From assembly GCA_002342805.1 (NCBI GenBank), contig DDQW01000092.1, forward strand, positions 1 to 16,785: a DNA stretch of 16,785 nucleotides. The letters are read 5' to 3'. A model generated the notes under the pieces. The model was not told the origin of the DNA. It saw nothing but the letters and a program-made list of their open reading frames with translations, and searched no databases. The translations under genes were made by a program, and so were the position numbers. How positions within the stretch are numbered: the first letter of the stretch is position 1; each line of letters begins with the position of its first letter. This DNA is from Clostridiales bacterium UBA2432 (GTDB lineage: Bacteria > Bacillota > Clostridia > Lachnospirales > Vallitaleaceae). Below are positions 1 to 7,051 of the stretch, one piece after another.

Positions 1-378
1 ATCATCGGAATCATTGCAGGTGTTGTCATTGTGTTTGGTATTGAATTTGTAGATAAAGTATTAAAAATTGATGATCCGGTTGGTGCCATTGGAGTACATG
101 GTATATCCGGGGCGGTAGGAACAATCTTAGTTGGTTTCTTCTCTGTAGATAATGGACTATTTACAACAGGAAGTTTTGCAGCAGTTGGAATTCAATTAAT
201 CGGAGTAGCAGCAGTAGCAGCATGGGTTCTTGCAACATCATTTGTGCTATTTAAAACAGTTGATGTTATTATGGGCTTAAGAGTAAGTTCAGAAGAAGAA
301 CATATCGGACTTGATATCGAAGAACATGGCGTAGAAAGTTATGCAGACTTTGAAATCAAAGGCGTACGCGTCCGATAA
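1..378 (+). CDS. amt: Ammonium transporter (Amt/AmtB family), C-terminal part only
   Basis: The gene is cut by the window start: frame 1 is open from base 1, and 125 C-terminal residues are visible before TAA at 376-378. Amt proteins are trimeric inner-membrane channels that conduct ammonium/ammonia. The visible part holds the end of one membrane helix (residues 1-16), then DDPVGAIGVHGISGAVGT (residues 24-41), which matches the conserved segment carrying the second histidine of the pore twin-His pair (H33 here). A long hydrophobic helix follows at about residues 60-95. A short cytoplasmic tail (SSEEEHIGLDIEEHGVES) ends the protein, a typical Amt C-terminus that in other species contacts PII/GlnK. 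No glnK lies downstream. A strong terminator follows, so this is the last gene of its transcript. Family identity is secure; substrate preference is inferred from the family. Confidence 0.93.
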   Translation: MIGIIAGVVIVFGIEFVDKVLKIDDPVGAIGVHGISGAVGTILVGFFSVDNGLFTTGSFAAVGIQLIGVAAVAAWVLATSFVLFKTVDVIMGLRVSSEEEHIGLDIEEHGVESYADFEIKGVRVR

Positions 379-466
379 ATCATTTATATTGGTATGAGCT
401 AGGAAACTAGTTTATATAAAGTGTTTATACCTTTAGTTATATTCCTAATCCTATGGGAATTCTTCA

Positions 467-496
467 AAAAGAGACCAGCGCCCACTGGTCTCTTTT
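467..496 (+). terminator. Intrinsic terminator after amt
   Basis: A perfect 12-bp inverted repeat: AAAAGAGACCAG (467-478) pairs with CTGGTCTCTTTT (485-496) around a 6-base loop. The T-tract is part of the 3' arm. It lies 89 bases after the amt stop and just before the promoter of the next operon. The symmetric A/T ends mean it could also act on the opposite strand. Confidence 0.88.
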
Positions 497-542
497 ACTG
501 CCTTTATTTATATCAAAACTTGACATATCTAGTATAATAGAC

Positions 543-571
543 TTGACAGAAGGTGTTAATAAGTCTATCAT
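543..571 (+). promoter_or_regulatory. Sigma-A-type promoter for the mrp-to-dsrE operon
   Basis: A perfect -35 TTGACA (543-548) is separated by exactly 17 bases from a -10 TATCAT (566-571, 5 of 6 to consensus). Transcription would start near 578, giving a leader of about 30 bases before the mrp start at 608. A second ACTTGACA copy lies 23 bases upstream (518-525), with a perfect TATAAT at 533-538 only 7 bases after it. That pair cannot work together as a normal promoter. Confidence 0.78.
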
Positions 572-607
572 AGTTGGCATATGCCACATAAATATAAGGA
601 GGTTCAC

Positions 608-1450
608 ATGGCTTCAAATTGTGATTCATGTTCATCAAAGGATAATTGTACAGTAGAAAACAAAACAGAATGTCAAGTCATTGCTACAAATTCAAATAAT
701 CAGTTTAAAAATATCATCGGTGTCCTAAGCGGTAAAGGTGGTGTTGGAAAATCAACAGTAGCGGCTAATCTTGCTCTTGCTTTACATCGTCAAGGATATA
801 AAGTAGGTATTTTTGATGCAGATATTACCGGTCCAAGTATTCCGAGAATATTAAATGCAGAAGACAAAAAAGCCTTAATGTACCCTCATGGTCTTGAAGC
901 GGTTGAGATTGAAAAAAATCTTAAAGCAATGTCCTTAAACTTTTTACTCGAAGAAGAAAAAAAACCGGTTATATGGAGAGGTCCGATTATCACCAATACA
1001 GTTAAACAATTTTATCAAGACGTTATTTGGGGAGAACTAGACTATTTAATTATTGATATGCCACCAGGTACGGGAGACGTTGCATTGACAATTATGCAAA
1101 GTTTTCCCTTAGATGGAATTGTAATGGTGAGTATACCTCAGGATATGGTGTCAATGATTGTATCTAAGGCGATTGCAATGACAAAACGACTGAATGTTAA
1201 GGTCCTAGGCCTTATTGAAAACATGAGCTATATGACATGTCCCAATTGCGACGAAAAAATCCGTGTCTTTGAAAGTGACGACATTGATAGCTTTTTAGAA
1301 GATCAAGACATTGAATTATTGGCAGAACTGCCCATTAATGGAGCTGTTACACAAAAAAATCGTTTATCAGAAGAGATTATTACATTATTTGATGATGTTG
1401 CCAATAAAGTTAAAGATAAAATTAGGAATAAAATAAATCAACCATCATAA
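608..1450 (+). CDS. mrp: Mrp/NBP35-family ATP-binding Fe-S cluster carrier protein
   Basis: A 280-residue P-loop ATPase of the Mrp/NBP35 (ParA/MinD-like) family, whose members bind and transfer Fe-S clusters to apoproteins in the cytoplasm. The deviant Walker A GKGGVGKST is at residues 42-50, FDADITGPSIP at 69-79, and DMPPGTGD (Walker B region) at 150-157. A CPNC motif at 211-214 is the CxxC that bridges a cluster between two subunits in characterised members. The N-terminus is Cys-rich: C5, C8, C14 and C22, with C-x2-C-x5-C resembling the NBP35 ferredoxin-like extension. I start at 608, not at the in-frame ATG 581, because AAGGAGG at 596-602 sits 5 bases before 608 and 581 lies almost at the predicted transcription start. 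It is the first gene of the operon, with yaaO 12 bases downstream. Confidence 0.9.
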   Translation: MASNCDSCSSKDNCTVENKTECQVIATNSNNQFKNIIGVLSGKGGVGKSTVAANLALALHRQGYKVGIFDADITGPSIPRILNAEDKKALMYPHGLEAVEIEKNLKAMSLNFLLEEEKKPVIWRGPIITNTVKQFYQDVIWGELDYLIIDMPPGTGDVALTIMQSFPLDGIVMVSIPQDMVSMIVSKAIAMTKRLNVKVLGLIENMSYMTCPNCDEKIRVFESDDIDSFLEDQDIELLAELPINGAVTQKNRLSEEIITLFDDVANKVKDKIRNKINQPS

Positions 1451-1462
1451 AGAGGCCAAATC

Positions 1463-2869
1463 ATGTATGATGAATTAAAAAAATACACAAACGATATTCA
1501 ATCTTTTCATATGCCGGGGCATAAAAATGGAAAATTGCAGTTAATGCATGATTTATATGCCTTGGATGTAACGGAAGTTCCGGGAACAGACGATTTACAT
1601 CATCCTTCGGGTATGATAAAAGAGGTTCAAGATAGGATTGGCCGTATCTACCAATCCTATCAATCCTATTTATTAATTAATGGAAGTACATCGGGAATCT
1701 TGGCGACCTTAGCAACGGTAGCACGACGAAAAGGTTCTGTTTTGGTGTCTAGAAATTGTCATAAAGCAGTCTATAATGGTATTTTGATCAATCGATTAGA
1801 AGCGCATTATGTGTATCCAAACTACGACGAGAAATATGGATTTTATGGTGAAGTAGAGGCTCAAGCTATTGAAGTTATGTTAAAAAAGCACCCGGATATT
1901 CACACGGTTGTGTTGACATCACCAACTTATGAAGGAATTGTATCGGATATTCAAAAAATTAGTCAGATTGTCCATGCCCATGGTGCCATACTCCTTGTCG
2001 ATGAAGCCCATGGAGCACACTTAACTTTTAGTCATCTGCTCCCACAATCAGCGATTGAACTGGGTGCGGATTATGTAATCCAAAGTACCCACAAAACATT
2101 ACCTTGCTTGACACAGACAGCACTTCTTCATATGAGCCCGTCGGTAAAAGTAGACCAAGATGTATTAGAAGAAAATCTAGCTATTTTTCAATCCTCATCA
2201 CCATCTTATATACTCATGGCGTCTATTGAAAAGGGTATTGATTTTATGGAGACGCATCGAAAAGAATTTGAACAATGGATCATAGCCTTAAGAGACTTGC
2301 TAGAAAAGCATCCTATTCAAGGTGGACAATGGCTCAATGATGATGGAACGTTTTACCAACAAAGATTAAGCCATGATATAACACGGTTAACCTTTCTCAT
2401 TGATGATGGGTGTATAAGTGGATATGATATAAGTGAGAAGTTGAGAAAAGAGCATCATATGCAAGTTGAATTGGCAGGAGAGAGGCATATCGTTGCCATC
2501 ATATCAATGGCGGATTCGATAAAAGATATTCAAAGACTCATCGATGGAATAAGAGAATGTTTAGCGAAGGAAAGAAAAAAAGAAGGTGTTGTGAAAGAAG
2601 CAAAGAAGTATTTGCTGCCAACAAATCAGCCAGAGCAAAGTATGTCCATGCATATGGCAAAACAGCAGATGACTTGGGATACGATTCTATATACAGAGGC
2701 CCTTGGGCGAACGGCAAAAGATATGATTATACCCTATCCTCCAGGCATTCCACTCATATTACCCGGTGAAAAAATCACACAGGAGATTGTGAATAATTTG
2801 GAAAGTTTGGACAAGCATGGTCAAGAGATTTATGGTATAATAAAAGGAGAAATACGTGTTCTGCGTTAG
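1463..2869 (+). CDS. yaaO: Orn/Lys/Arg decarboxylase-family PLP-dependent protein (YaaO-like)
   Basis: A 468-residue fold-type I PLP enzyme of the Orn/Lys/Arg decarboxylase family, short form. SFHMPGHKNG lies at residues 14-23, GSTSGILA (cofactor phosphate-binding region) at 74-81, and VDEAHGAH at 179-186 with the Asp expected to contact the pyridine nitrogen. STHKTLPC at 208-215 contains the expected Schiff-base lysine K211. The C-terminal domain has the family's PYPPGIP segment near residue 422. It lacks the N-terminal receiver-like wing domain of the large inducible E. coli enzymes. In Bacillus the same gene precedes tmk. The substrate is not determined by sequence: related short enzymes include arginine and lysine decarboxylases, so the polyamine link is inference. 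A start at 1463 is supported by an AGAGG stretch about 8 bases upstream and by the immediate alignment of YTNDIQSFHMPGHK. Confidence 0.87.
   Translation: MYDELKKYTNDIQSFHMPGHKNGKLQLMHDLYALDVTEVPGTDDLHHPSGMIKEVQDRIGRIYQSYQSYLLINGSTSGILATLATVARRKGSVLVSRNCHKAVYNGILINRLEAHYVYPNYDEKYGFYGEVEAQAIEVMLKKHPDIHTVVLTSPTYEGIVSDIQKISQIVHAHGAILLVDEAHGAHLTFSHLLPQSAIELGADYVIQSTHKTLPCLTQTALLHMSPSVKVDQDVLEENLAIFQSSSPSYILMASIEKGIDFMETHRKEFEQWIIALRDLLEKHPIQGGQWLNDDGTFYQQRLSHDITRLTFLIDDGCISGYDISEKLRKEHHMQVELAGERHIVAIISMADSIKDIQRLIDGIRECLAKERKKEGVVKEAKKYLLPTNQPEQSMSMHMAKQQMTWDTILYTEALGRTAKDMIIPYPPGIPLILPGEKITQEIVNNLESLDKHGQEIYGIIKGEIRVLR
2833..2841 (+). promoter_or_regulatory. Possible internal extended -10 promoter ahead of tmk
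   Basis: TGG followed by a perfect TATAAT (2836-2841) gives an extended -10 element inside the 3' end of yaaO, about 50 bases before the tmk start. No good -35 lies 16-18 bases upstream; TTGGAC at 2807-2812 is 23 bases away. Such motifs arise by chance in A+T-rich coding DNA, so this is only a candidate for separate expression of the essential tmk-holB genes. Confidence 0.3.
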
Positions 2870-2893
2870 AAAAAAACAGTATGTGAGGTAGTT

Positions 2894-3541
2894 ATGAAAG
2901 GCTTATTTATTACAATTGAAGGAATGGACGGTTCAGGAAAAACAACACAGATTAACCTTTTAAAAGATTTTTTTGAAAAGCAAGGAAAACATGTCCATGT
3001 GACGCGTGAACCCGGTGGAACAAGAATTAGTGAGGCAATACGTGAAATTATACTCAATATAGATTATCAGGAAATGGATTACATTACAGAGGCTTTGCTT
3101 TATGCGGCGTCAAGAGCACAACATGTGGCCGAATATATTTTGCCAGCGATTGAAAAAGGTGATATTGTTATCTGTGACCGTTTTGTTGATTCTTCTATCG
3201 TCTATCAGGGAATGGCAAGAGGACTTGGACAAGAAATGGTTGCAACAATTAACCGATTTGCGACACGGGGATTAGAACCGGATGTTACTTTTTTCTTAGA
3301 CTTAGAACATCGACAAGGAATGGAACGGAAAAAAAATCAGCAAGAATTAGATCGATTGGAATCGGAAAAAGAATACTTTCACCAAAAAGTTCGAGATGGC
3401 TATAAACAATTGGCAAAAGACAATCAAAAACGCATGATTGATGTTGATGCGGGACAATCAATTGAAGAAGTACATCAATCTATTATAAAAGCACTTAAAC
3501 AAAAGGCGATTATAGCCGATAAATATAATGACGAGGAGTGA
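2894..3541 (+). CDS. tmk: Thymidylate kinase (dTMP kinase)
   Basis: A 215-residue cytoplasmic kinase that phosphorylates dTMP to dTDP with ATP, the step shared by de novo and salvage dTTP synthesis. The P-loop GMDGSGKTT is at residues 10-18 and TREPGGTRISEAIR at 37-50, the latter holding the dTMP-binding region. CDRFVDSSIVYQG at 94-106 is the DRx motif. The LID region around 145-165 is rich in charged residues (RKKNQQELDRLESEKEYF). Length matches the usual 200-215. The ribosome site is weak (GAGGT at 2884-2888), so translation may depend partly on coupling from yaaO, which ends 24 bases upstream. The stop codon lies inside the darA ribosome site region, suggesting coupling to the next gene. 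Confidence 0.97.
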   Translation: MKGLFITIEGMDGSGKTTQINLLKDFFEKQGKHVHVTREPGGTRISEAIREIILNIDYQEMDYITEALLYAASRAQHVAEYILPAIEKGDIVICDRFVDSSIVYQGMARGLGQEMVATINRFATRGLEPDVTFFLDLEHRQGMERKKNQQELDRLESEKEYFHQKVRDGYKQLAKDNQKRMIDVDAGQSIEEVHQSIIKALKQKAIIADKYNDEE

Positions 3542-3546
3542 TTTGT

Positions 3547-3876
3547 ATGAAAATGGTATTAGCAGTAATTCATGACGAAGATGCACATCGTTTAATGGAA
3601 GCATTAACAAAAGAAGGGTTTATGGCAACAAAGCTAGCAAGTACAGGTGGTTTGTTAAAGACTGGAAATACAACATTATTTGTTGGTGTAGAAAGAGATA
3701 AAGTTGACAAAGTGGTTGAACTCATCAAAGATATATGCAAGACAAGTAAAAAAATGTCATTGGTAAATCCACCCGTATCTAATGTACCGGATAATATGCT
3801 GGCTTATCCGGTAGAAATAACTGTTGGCGGGGCGACAATTTTTGTACTTGATGTTGATCAGTACCTAAAAGTATAG
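3547..3876 (+). CDS. darA: Cyclic di-AMP receptor DarA/PstA (YaaQ, PII-like)
   Basis: A 109-residue PII-like protein of the YaaQ family. Characterised members are trimeric cytoplasmic receptors for c-di-AMP with unknown output. The signature TKLASTGGLLKTGNTT (residues 28-43) and the C-terminal YPVEITVGGATIFVLDVDQ match B. subtilis DarA closely in order and spacing. I start at ATG 3547 (MKMVLAVIHD), not at the in-frame GTG 3538, because GAGGAG at 3533-3538 is 8 bases before 3547 and overlaps the GTG. The tmk stop is 5 bases upstream. Position 26, in the ligand pocket of studied proteins, is Met here; I recall Arg in the Bacillus and Staphylococcus proteins. Position 36 is Leu rather than Phe. 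Ligand binding is therefore inferred from family, not proven. Confidence 0.92.
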   Translation: MKMVLAVIHDEDAHRLMEALTKEGFMATKLASTGGLLKTGNTTLFVGVERDKVDKVVELIKDICKTSKKMSLVNPPVSNVPDNMLAYPVEITVGGATIFVLDVDQYLKV

Positions 3877-3900
3877 CACCTTTTTTCTGGAGGAAATCAT

Positions 3901-4344
3901 ATGGATGTAAAAGTGAATTCGGTTCAAAATATACAAAATATAGAAAGCGTATCAAAAAGTAAGGATGCGCAAAGTAGTGACTTTAAATTCACACTGTTAA
4001 GTAAAGTGGATGAAGCGGAGTTACAAGCAAAATTAAATAGTATGATTGAATCCATCACGGAACAGGGAAATAAGATTTCCAAGCATATGGATGTTCGGGA
4101 TATGCGTAAATATCGAGAAACCATTAAAGAATTTATAAATGAAGTAGTGACACATTCACATAAGTTTTCAAGAGAGAACTTTTTAGACCGTCGTGGACGA
4201 CATCGTGTTTACGGAATTGTTAAACTCGTTGATCAGAACTTGGATGAATTGGCACAAGAACTTATTAAGGATGAAAAAAATCATTTGTCAATTCTTGGAA
4301 AAGTTGATGAAATCAGAGGATTATTACTTGATATGGTTATATAG
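3901..4344 (+). CDS. yaaR: YaaR family protein (DUF327), function unknown
   Basis: A 147-residue soluble, highly charged protein with no signal peptide or membrane segment. The pattern of charged and hydrophobic residues suggests an all-helical fold. The first 30 residues (Gln/Ser/Lys-rich) look disordered, and the rest contains MRKYRETIKEFINE and FLDRRGRHRVYGIVKLVDQ, features I associate with DUF327. Position strongly supports the call: in Bacillus yaaR sits between darA (yaaQ) and holB exactly as here. A strong TGGAGG at 3888-3893 precedes the start by 7 bases, and holB begins 11 bases after the stop. The family has no established biochemical role; conserved adjacency to a c-di-AMP receptor and a clamp-loader gene is the only hint. 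Confidence 0.85.
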   Translation: MDVKVNSVQNIQNIESVSKSKDAQSSDFKFTLLSKVDEAELQAKLNSMIESITEQGNKISKHMDVRDMRKYRETIKEFINEVVTHSHKFSRENFLDRRGRHRVYGIVKLVDQNLDELAQELIKDEKNHLSILGKVDEIRGLLLDMVI

Positions 4345-4355
4345 AGGGTTGATGT

Positions 4356-5345
4356 ATGTATTCATTTGATGAAATTGTTGGACATGAAAATATTATTAAA
4401 CATATGGAGAATGCTTTTTTAAGAGGAAAAGTGTCCCATGCATACATCGTTGAAGGTGAAGACGGTATGGGCAAAAAAACCCTTGTTAAGGCATTCTCCA
4501 AGTTACTTCAATGTGAGAATCCACAAGGAAGCCGTCCCTGTAATCATTGCCCATCATGCATACAGATTGAATCCGGTAACCACCCGGACATTGCCTATGT
4601 AAGACCTACGAAAAAAACAGGTTATGGTGTTACCGATGTACGTGAACAAATCGTCAAAGACATAAAAGTACGCCCTTATCAGAGCCGATATAAAATTTAT
4701 ATCATCGAACAGGCAGAGCTTATGACCATTCAGGCACAGAATAGTATATTAAAAACCATTGAAGAACCCCCGGAATATGGGTTGTTTTTTTTGATATCTT
4801 CGAATAGTCATAAATTTTTACAGACAATTTTGTCAAGATCTGTAAAAATGTCCTTAAAACCCATTAATACGGAACGAATTGAATATTATTTGATCGAGCA
4901 ATATGGTATGAATCATGGACAAGCACGAGTTTATGGTTCTTTTTCAAGAGGCAACTTAGGAAAAGCCTTAATTCTAAAAGATTCAGAAAGTTTTACAATA
5001 CAACGGCAAAATATGCTCAAGTGCTTAGATATATTTATAAATGGGAAAGAGTATGATATAATAGAGATTGTGCAACTATTTGAAGGCGTAAAAACGGATA
5101 TTTTAGATAATATCGATATCTTAATCAGTTTAGCACGAGATATTTTATATTATCATAGTACACAAGATATAGATAATATTATTCATAAAGATATCGAATC
5201 AGAGATTATCCGATTAAATCAAAAGCTTAATCCAAGCCGATTAATTCAGCTTGTTTATAATAGTTATACACTAATAAATCAACTCAGATTAAATGTCAAC
5301 TATTCATTAGCAGTCACGGTGATGCTAACAAATATTGAGCATTAA
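4356..5345 (+). CDS. holB: DNA polymerase III subunit delta-prime (clamp loader)
   Basis: A 329-residue AAA+ protein, the delta-prime subunit of the clamp-loader complex that places the beta clamp on DNA. The opening FDEIVGHENIIKHM resembles other DnaX/HolB N-termini. The P-loop position reads GEDGMGKKT (34-42), where Lys replaces the usual Ser/Thr, fitting a subunit that need not hydrolyse ATP. A zinc-finger Cys set lies at C53, C62, C65 and C68 (C-x8-C-x2-C-x2-C). TIEEPPE at 134-140 is the typical sensor-region motif. The SRC arginine-finger motif of clamp loaders appears as S160-R161-S162, keeping the Arg but losing the Cys. It lies 11 bases after yaaR, and its stop is 25 bases before the yaaT start. 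Confidence 0.93.
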   Translation: MYSFDEIVGHENIIKHMENAFLRGKVSHAYIVEGEDGMGKKTLVKAFSKLLQCENPQGSRPCNHCPSCIQIESGNHPDIAYVRPTKKTGYGVTDVREQIVKDIKVRPYQSRYKIYIIEQAELMTIQAQNSILKTIEEPPEYGLFFLISSNSHKFLQTILSRSVKMSLKPINTERIEYYLIEQYGMNHGQARVYGSFSRGNLGKALILKDSESFTIQRQNMLKCLDIFINGKEYDIIEIVQLFEGVKTDILDNIDILISLARDILYYHSTQDIDNIIHKDIESEIIRLNQKLNPSRLIQLVYNSYTLINQLRLNVNYSLAVTVMLTNIEH

Positions 5346-5370
5346 TGCGATAAATTTTGGAGGAAATGAC

Positions 5371-6285
5371 ATGGTAAAAGTCATAGGCGTTCGCTTTAGA
5401 AAAGCGGGCAAGATATATTATTTTGATCCGGACGGATTGGATATACAAGAAAATGAACATGTAATAGTAGAGACTGCTCGAGGCGTTGAGTATGGAAAAG
5501 TCGTTAAAGGTATTATGGAAGTTGCTGATGAGGAAGTGGTCCATCCCTTAAAAAAAGTGATGCGTGTAGCGACAGAAGAAGATCATGCAAAGGAATCGAT
5601 CAATAAACAAGAAGAAAAAGAAGCGGCAAAGATTTGTTTAGAAAAAATCAGAAAACATAAGCTTGAGATGAAACTTATTGATTGTGAGTATACATTTGAT
5701 AAAAACAAGTTGCTTTTCTATTTTACAGCGGATGGTCGTGTTGATTTTAGGGAATTAGTCAAAGACTTGGCATCTGTTTTTAAAACGCGTATTGAGCTTC
5801 GACAAATCGGCGTACGTGATGAGACCAAGATGATGGGTAGCATTGGTATATGTGGGCGTCCTTTATGTTGCTTTAGCCACTTATCCGATTTTCATCCGGT
5901 ATCCATTAAGATGGCTAAAGAACAAAACCTCTCATTGAATCCAACGAAAATATCCGGAGTCTGTGGACGTTTGATGTGTTGTCTAAAATACGAAGAGGAA
6001 ACATATATCGAATTAAATAAAAAACTTCCCAATATTGGTGACATCGTTATTACACCAAGTGGAGTTGAAGCTGAGGTAAAGCACGTAAATATTATTCGTC
6101 AATTGGTTAAGACCGTTATTCGCGTAGATAACAATGTTGATATTGTTGAGTTTAAGTTAGATGAACTGAAGATTAAGAAAAAACGCGGCAATAAAAATGA
6201 CCGTTTGCCTAAAGAGGAATATTTAGAACTTAAAAAGCTTGAAAAACTAGAAGAGCGTGAAAGTGATAAAAAATTAGAAGATTAG
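5371..6285 (+). CDS. ricT: PSP1-domain protein YaaT/RicT (RNase Y-associated)
   Basis: A 304-residue protein of the PSP1/YaaT family. In B. subtilis YaaT (RicT) forms a complex with YmcA and YlbF that binds [4Fe-4S] clusters and directs RNase Y mRNA processing, affecting competence, sporulation and biofilms. The Cys-rich core is clear: CGRPLCC (161-167) and CGRLMCC (198-204), six cysteines in two CGRxxCC repeats. The N-terminal part carries ETARGVEYGKVV (34-45), typical of PSP1 proteins. The C-terminus from about 265 is Lys/Glu-rich and probably disordered. I choose ATG 5371 because TTTTGGAGGAA (5355-5365) precedes it at good spacing; upstream in-frame codons would overlap holB. Partners ricA and ricF are not in the window. 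Confidence 0.92.
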   Translation: MVKVIGVRFRKAGKIYYFDPDGLDIQENEHVIVETARGVEYGKVVKGIMEVADEEVVHPLKKVMRVATEEDHAKESINKQEEKEAAKICLEKIRKHKLEMKLIDCEYTFDKNKLLFYFTADGRVDFRELVKDLASVFKTRIELRQIGVRDETKMMGSIGICGRPLCCFSHLSDFHPVSIKMAKEQNLSLNPTKISGVCGRLMCCLKYEEETYIELNKKLPNIGDIVITPSGVEAEVKHVNIIRQLVKTVIRVDNNVDIVEFKLDELKIKKKRGNKNDRLPKEEYLELKKLEKLEERESDKKLED

Positions 6286-6298
6286 ATTGAGGTTATAT

Positions 6299-7051
6299 AT
6301 GGAACTGCGAGAAACAGAACGCATAGATGATTTACATATCAAAGATTATAGAATTATACAAAATAGCGACGGTTTTTGTTTTGGTATGGATGCAGTTCTC
6401 CTTAGTGATTTTACAAGGGTCAAAGAAGCAGAAAGCCTTCTTGACCTTGGAACAGGAACAGGTATTATTCCAATATTGCTAGAAGCAAAGACGGCAGGAC
6501 GGCACTTTTATGGCCTTGAAATTCAAGAAGATTTTGTTGATATGGCTAGTCGGAGTGTGACCATGAATGGTCAAGAAGAAAAAATATCAATCATACATGG
6601 CGATATAAAGGAAGCGGCTCAGCTGTTTCCTTTATCTTCGTTTGATGTGATTACGTCCAATCCACCCTATATGAATTCCGGTAAAGGACTCACCAATCCA
6701 TCATCTATTAAAGCTATTGCCCGCCATGAAGTCTTATGTTCCCTAGACGATGTCATCTATAATGCGTCTAGATTATTAAATGTAGGGGGACGTTTTTATA
6801 TGGTCCATCGCCCGCAACGTTTGATGGAAATTCTTGAAACCTTAAAAAAACATGGATTAGAACCCAAGCAGCTACGTATGGTGCATTCTTATGTGGAAAA
6901 AGAAGCAAGTATGGTTTTAATTGAAGCTATACGTGGAGGGAAACCACTATTAAAGGTACATCCTCCCTTGATTATTTATTCAGAGAAGAATCAGTATAGT
7001 CCTGAGATTTATCAGATATATGGGAAGGAGTTTGTTGCAGATGGATGGTAA
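6299..7051 (+). CDS. trmN6: tRNA1(Val) (adenine37-N6)-methyltransferase family protein
   Basis: A 250-residue SAM-dependent methyltransferase of the TrmN6/YfiC family (YabB in Bacillus). E. coli TrmN6 methylates N6 of A37 in tRNA1(Val); the exact tRNA target in Firmicutes is less certain. DGFCFGMDAVLLSDF (24-38) is the conserved N-terminal segment, DLGTGTGIIPILL (49-61) is SAM motif I, and SNPPYMNSG (120-128) contains the NPPY motif of N6-adenine methyltransferases. I use ATG 6299 with TGAGGT at 6288-6293 as ribosome site; the in-frame TTG 6287 would overlap that site. The 3' end overlaps rsmI by 11 bases. YabA, which separates yaaT from this gene in Bacillus, is absent: only 13 bases intervene. 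Confidence 0.9.
   Translation: MELRETERIDDLHIKDYRIIQNSDGFCFGMDAVLLSDFTRVKEAESLLDLGTGTGIIPILLEAKTAGRHFYGLEIQEDFVDMASRSVTMNGQEEKISIIHGDIKEAAQLFPLSSFDVITSNPPYMNSGKGLTNPSSIKAIARHEVLCSLDDVIYNASRLLNVGGRFYMVHRPQRLMEILETLKKHGLEPKQLRMVHSYVEKEASMVLIEAIRGGKPLLKVHPPLIIYSEKNQYSPEIYQIYGKEFVADGW

Noticed and set aside
520..538. TTGACA followed closely by a perfect TATAAT as a promoter
   Set aside because: The spacer is only 7 bases, far from the 16-18 needed; the downstream TTGACA-N17-TATCAT pair is used instead.
453..656. Plus-strand open frame spanning the amt terminator and mrp promoter
   Set aside because: It crosses a terminator and promoter, lacks a ribosome site, and overlaps mrp in another frame.
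5052..5062. TATAAT-like -10 element inside holB
   Set aside because: It lies within coding sequence, has no -35 at proper spacing, and no gene start is near.
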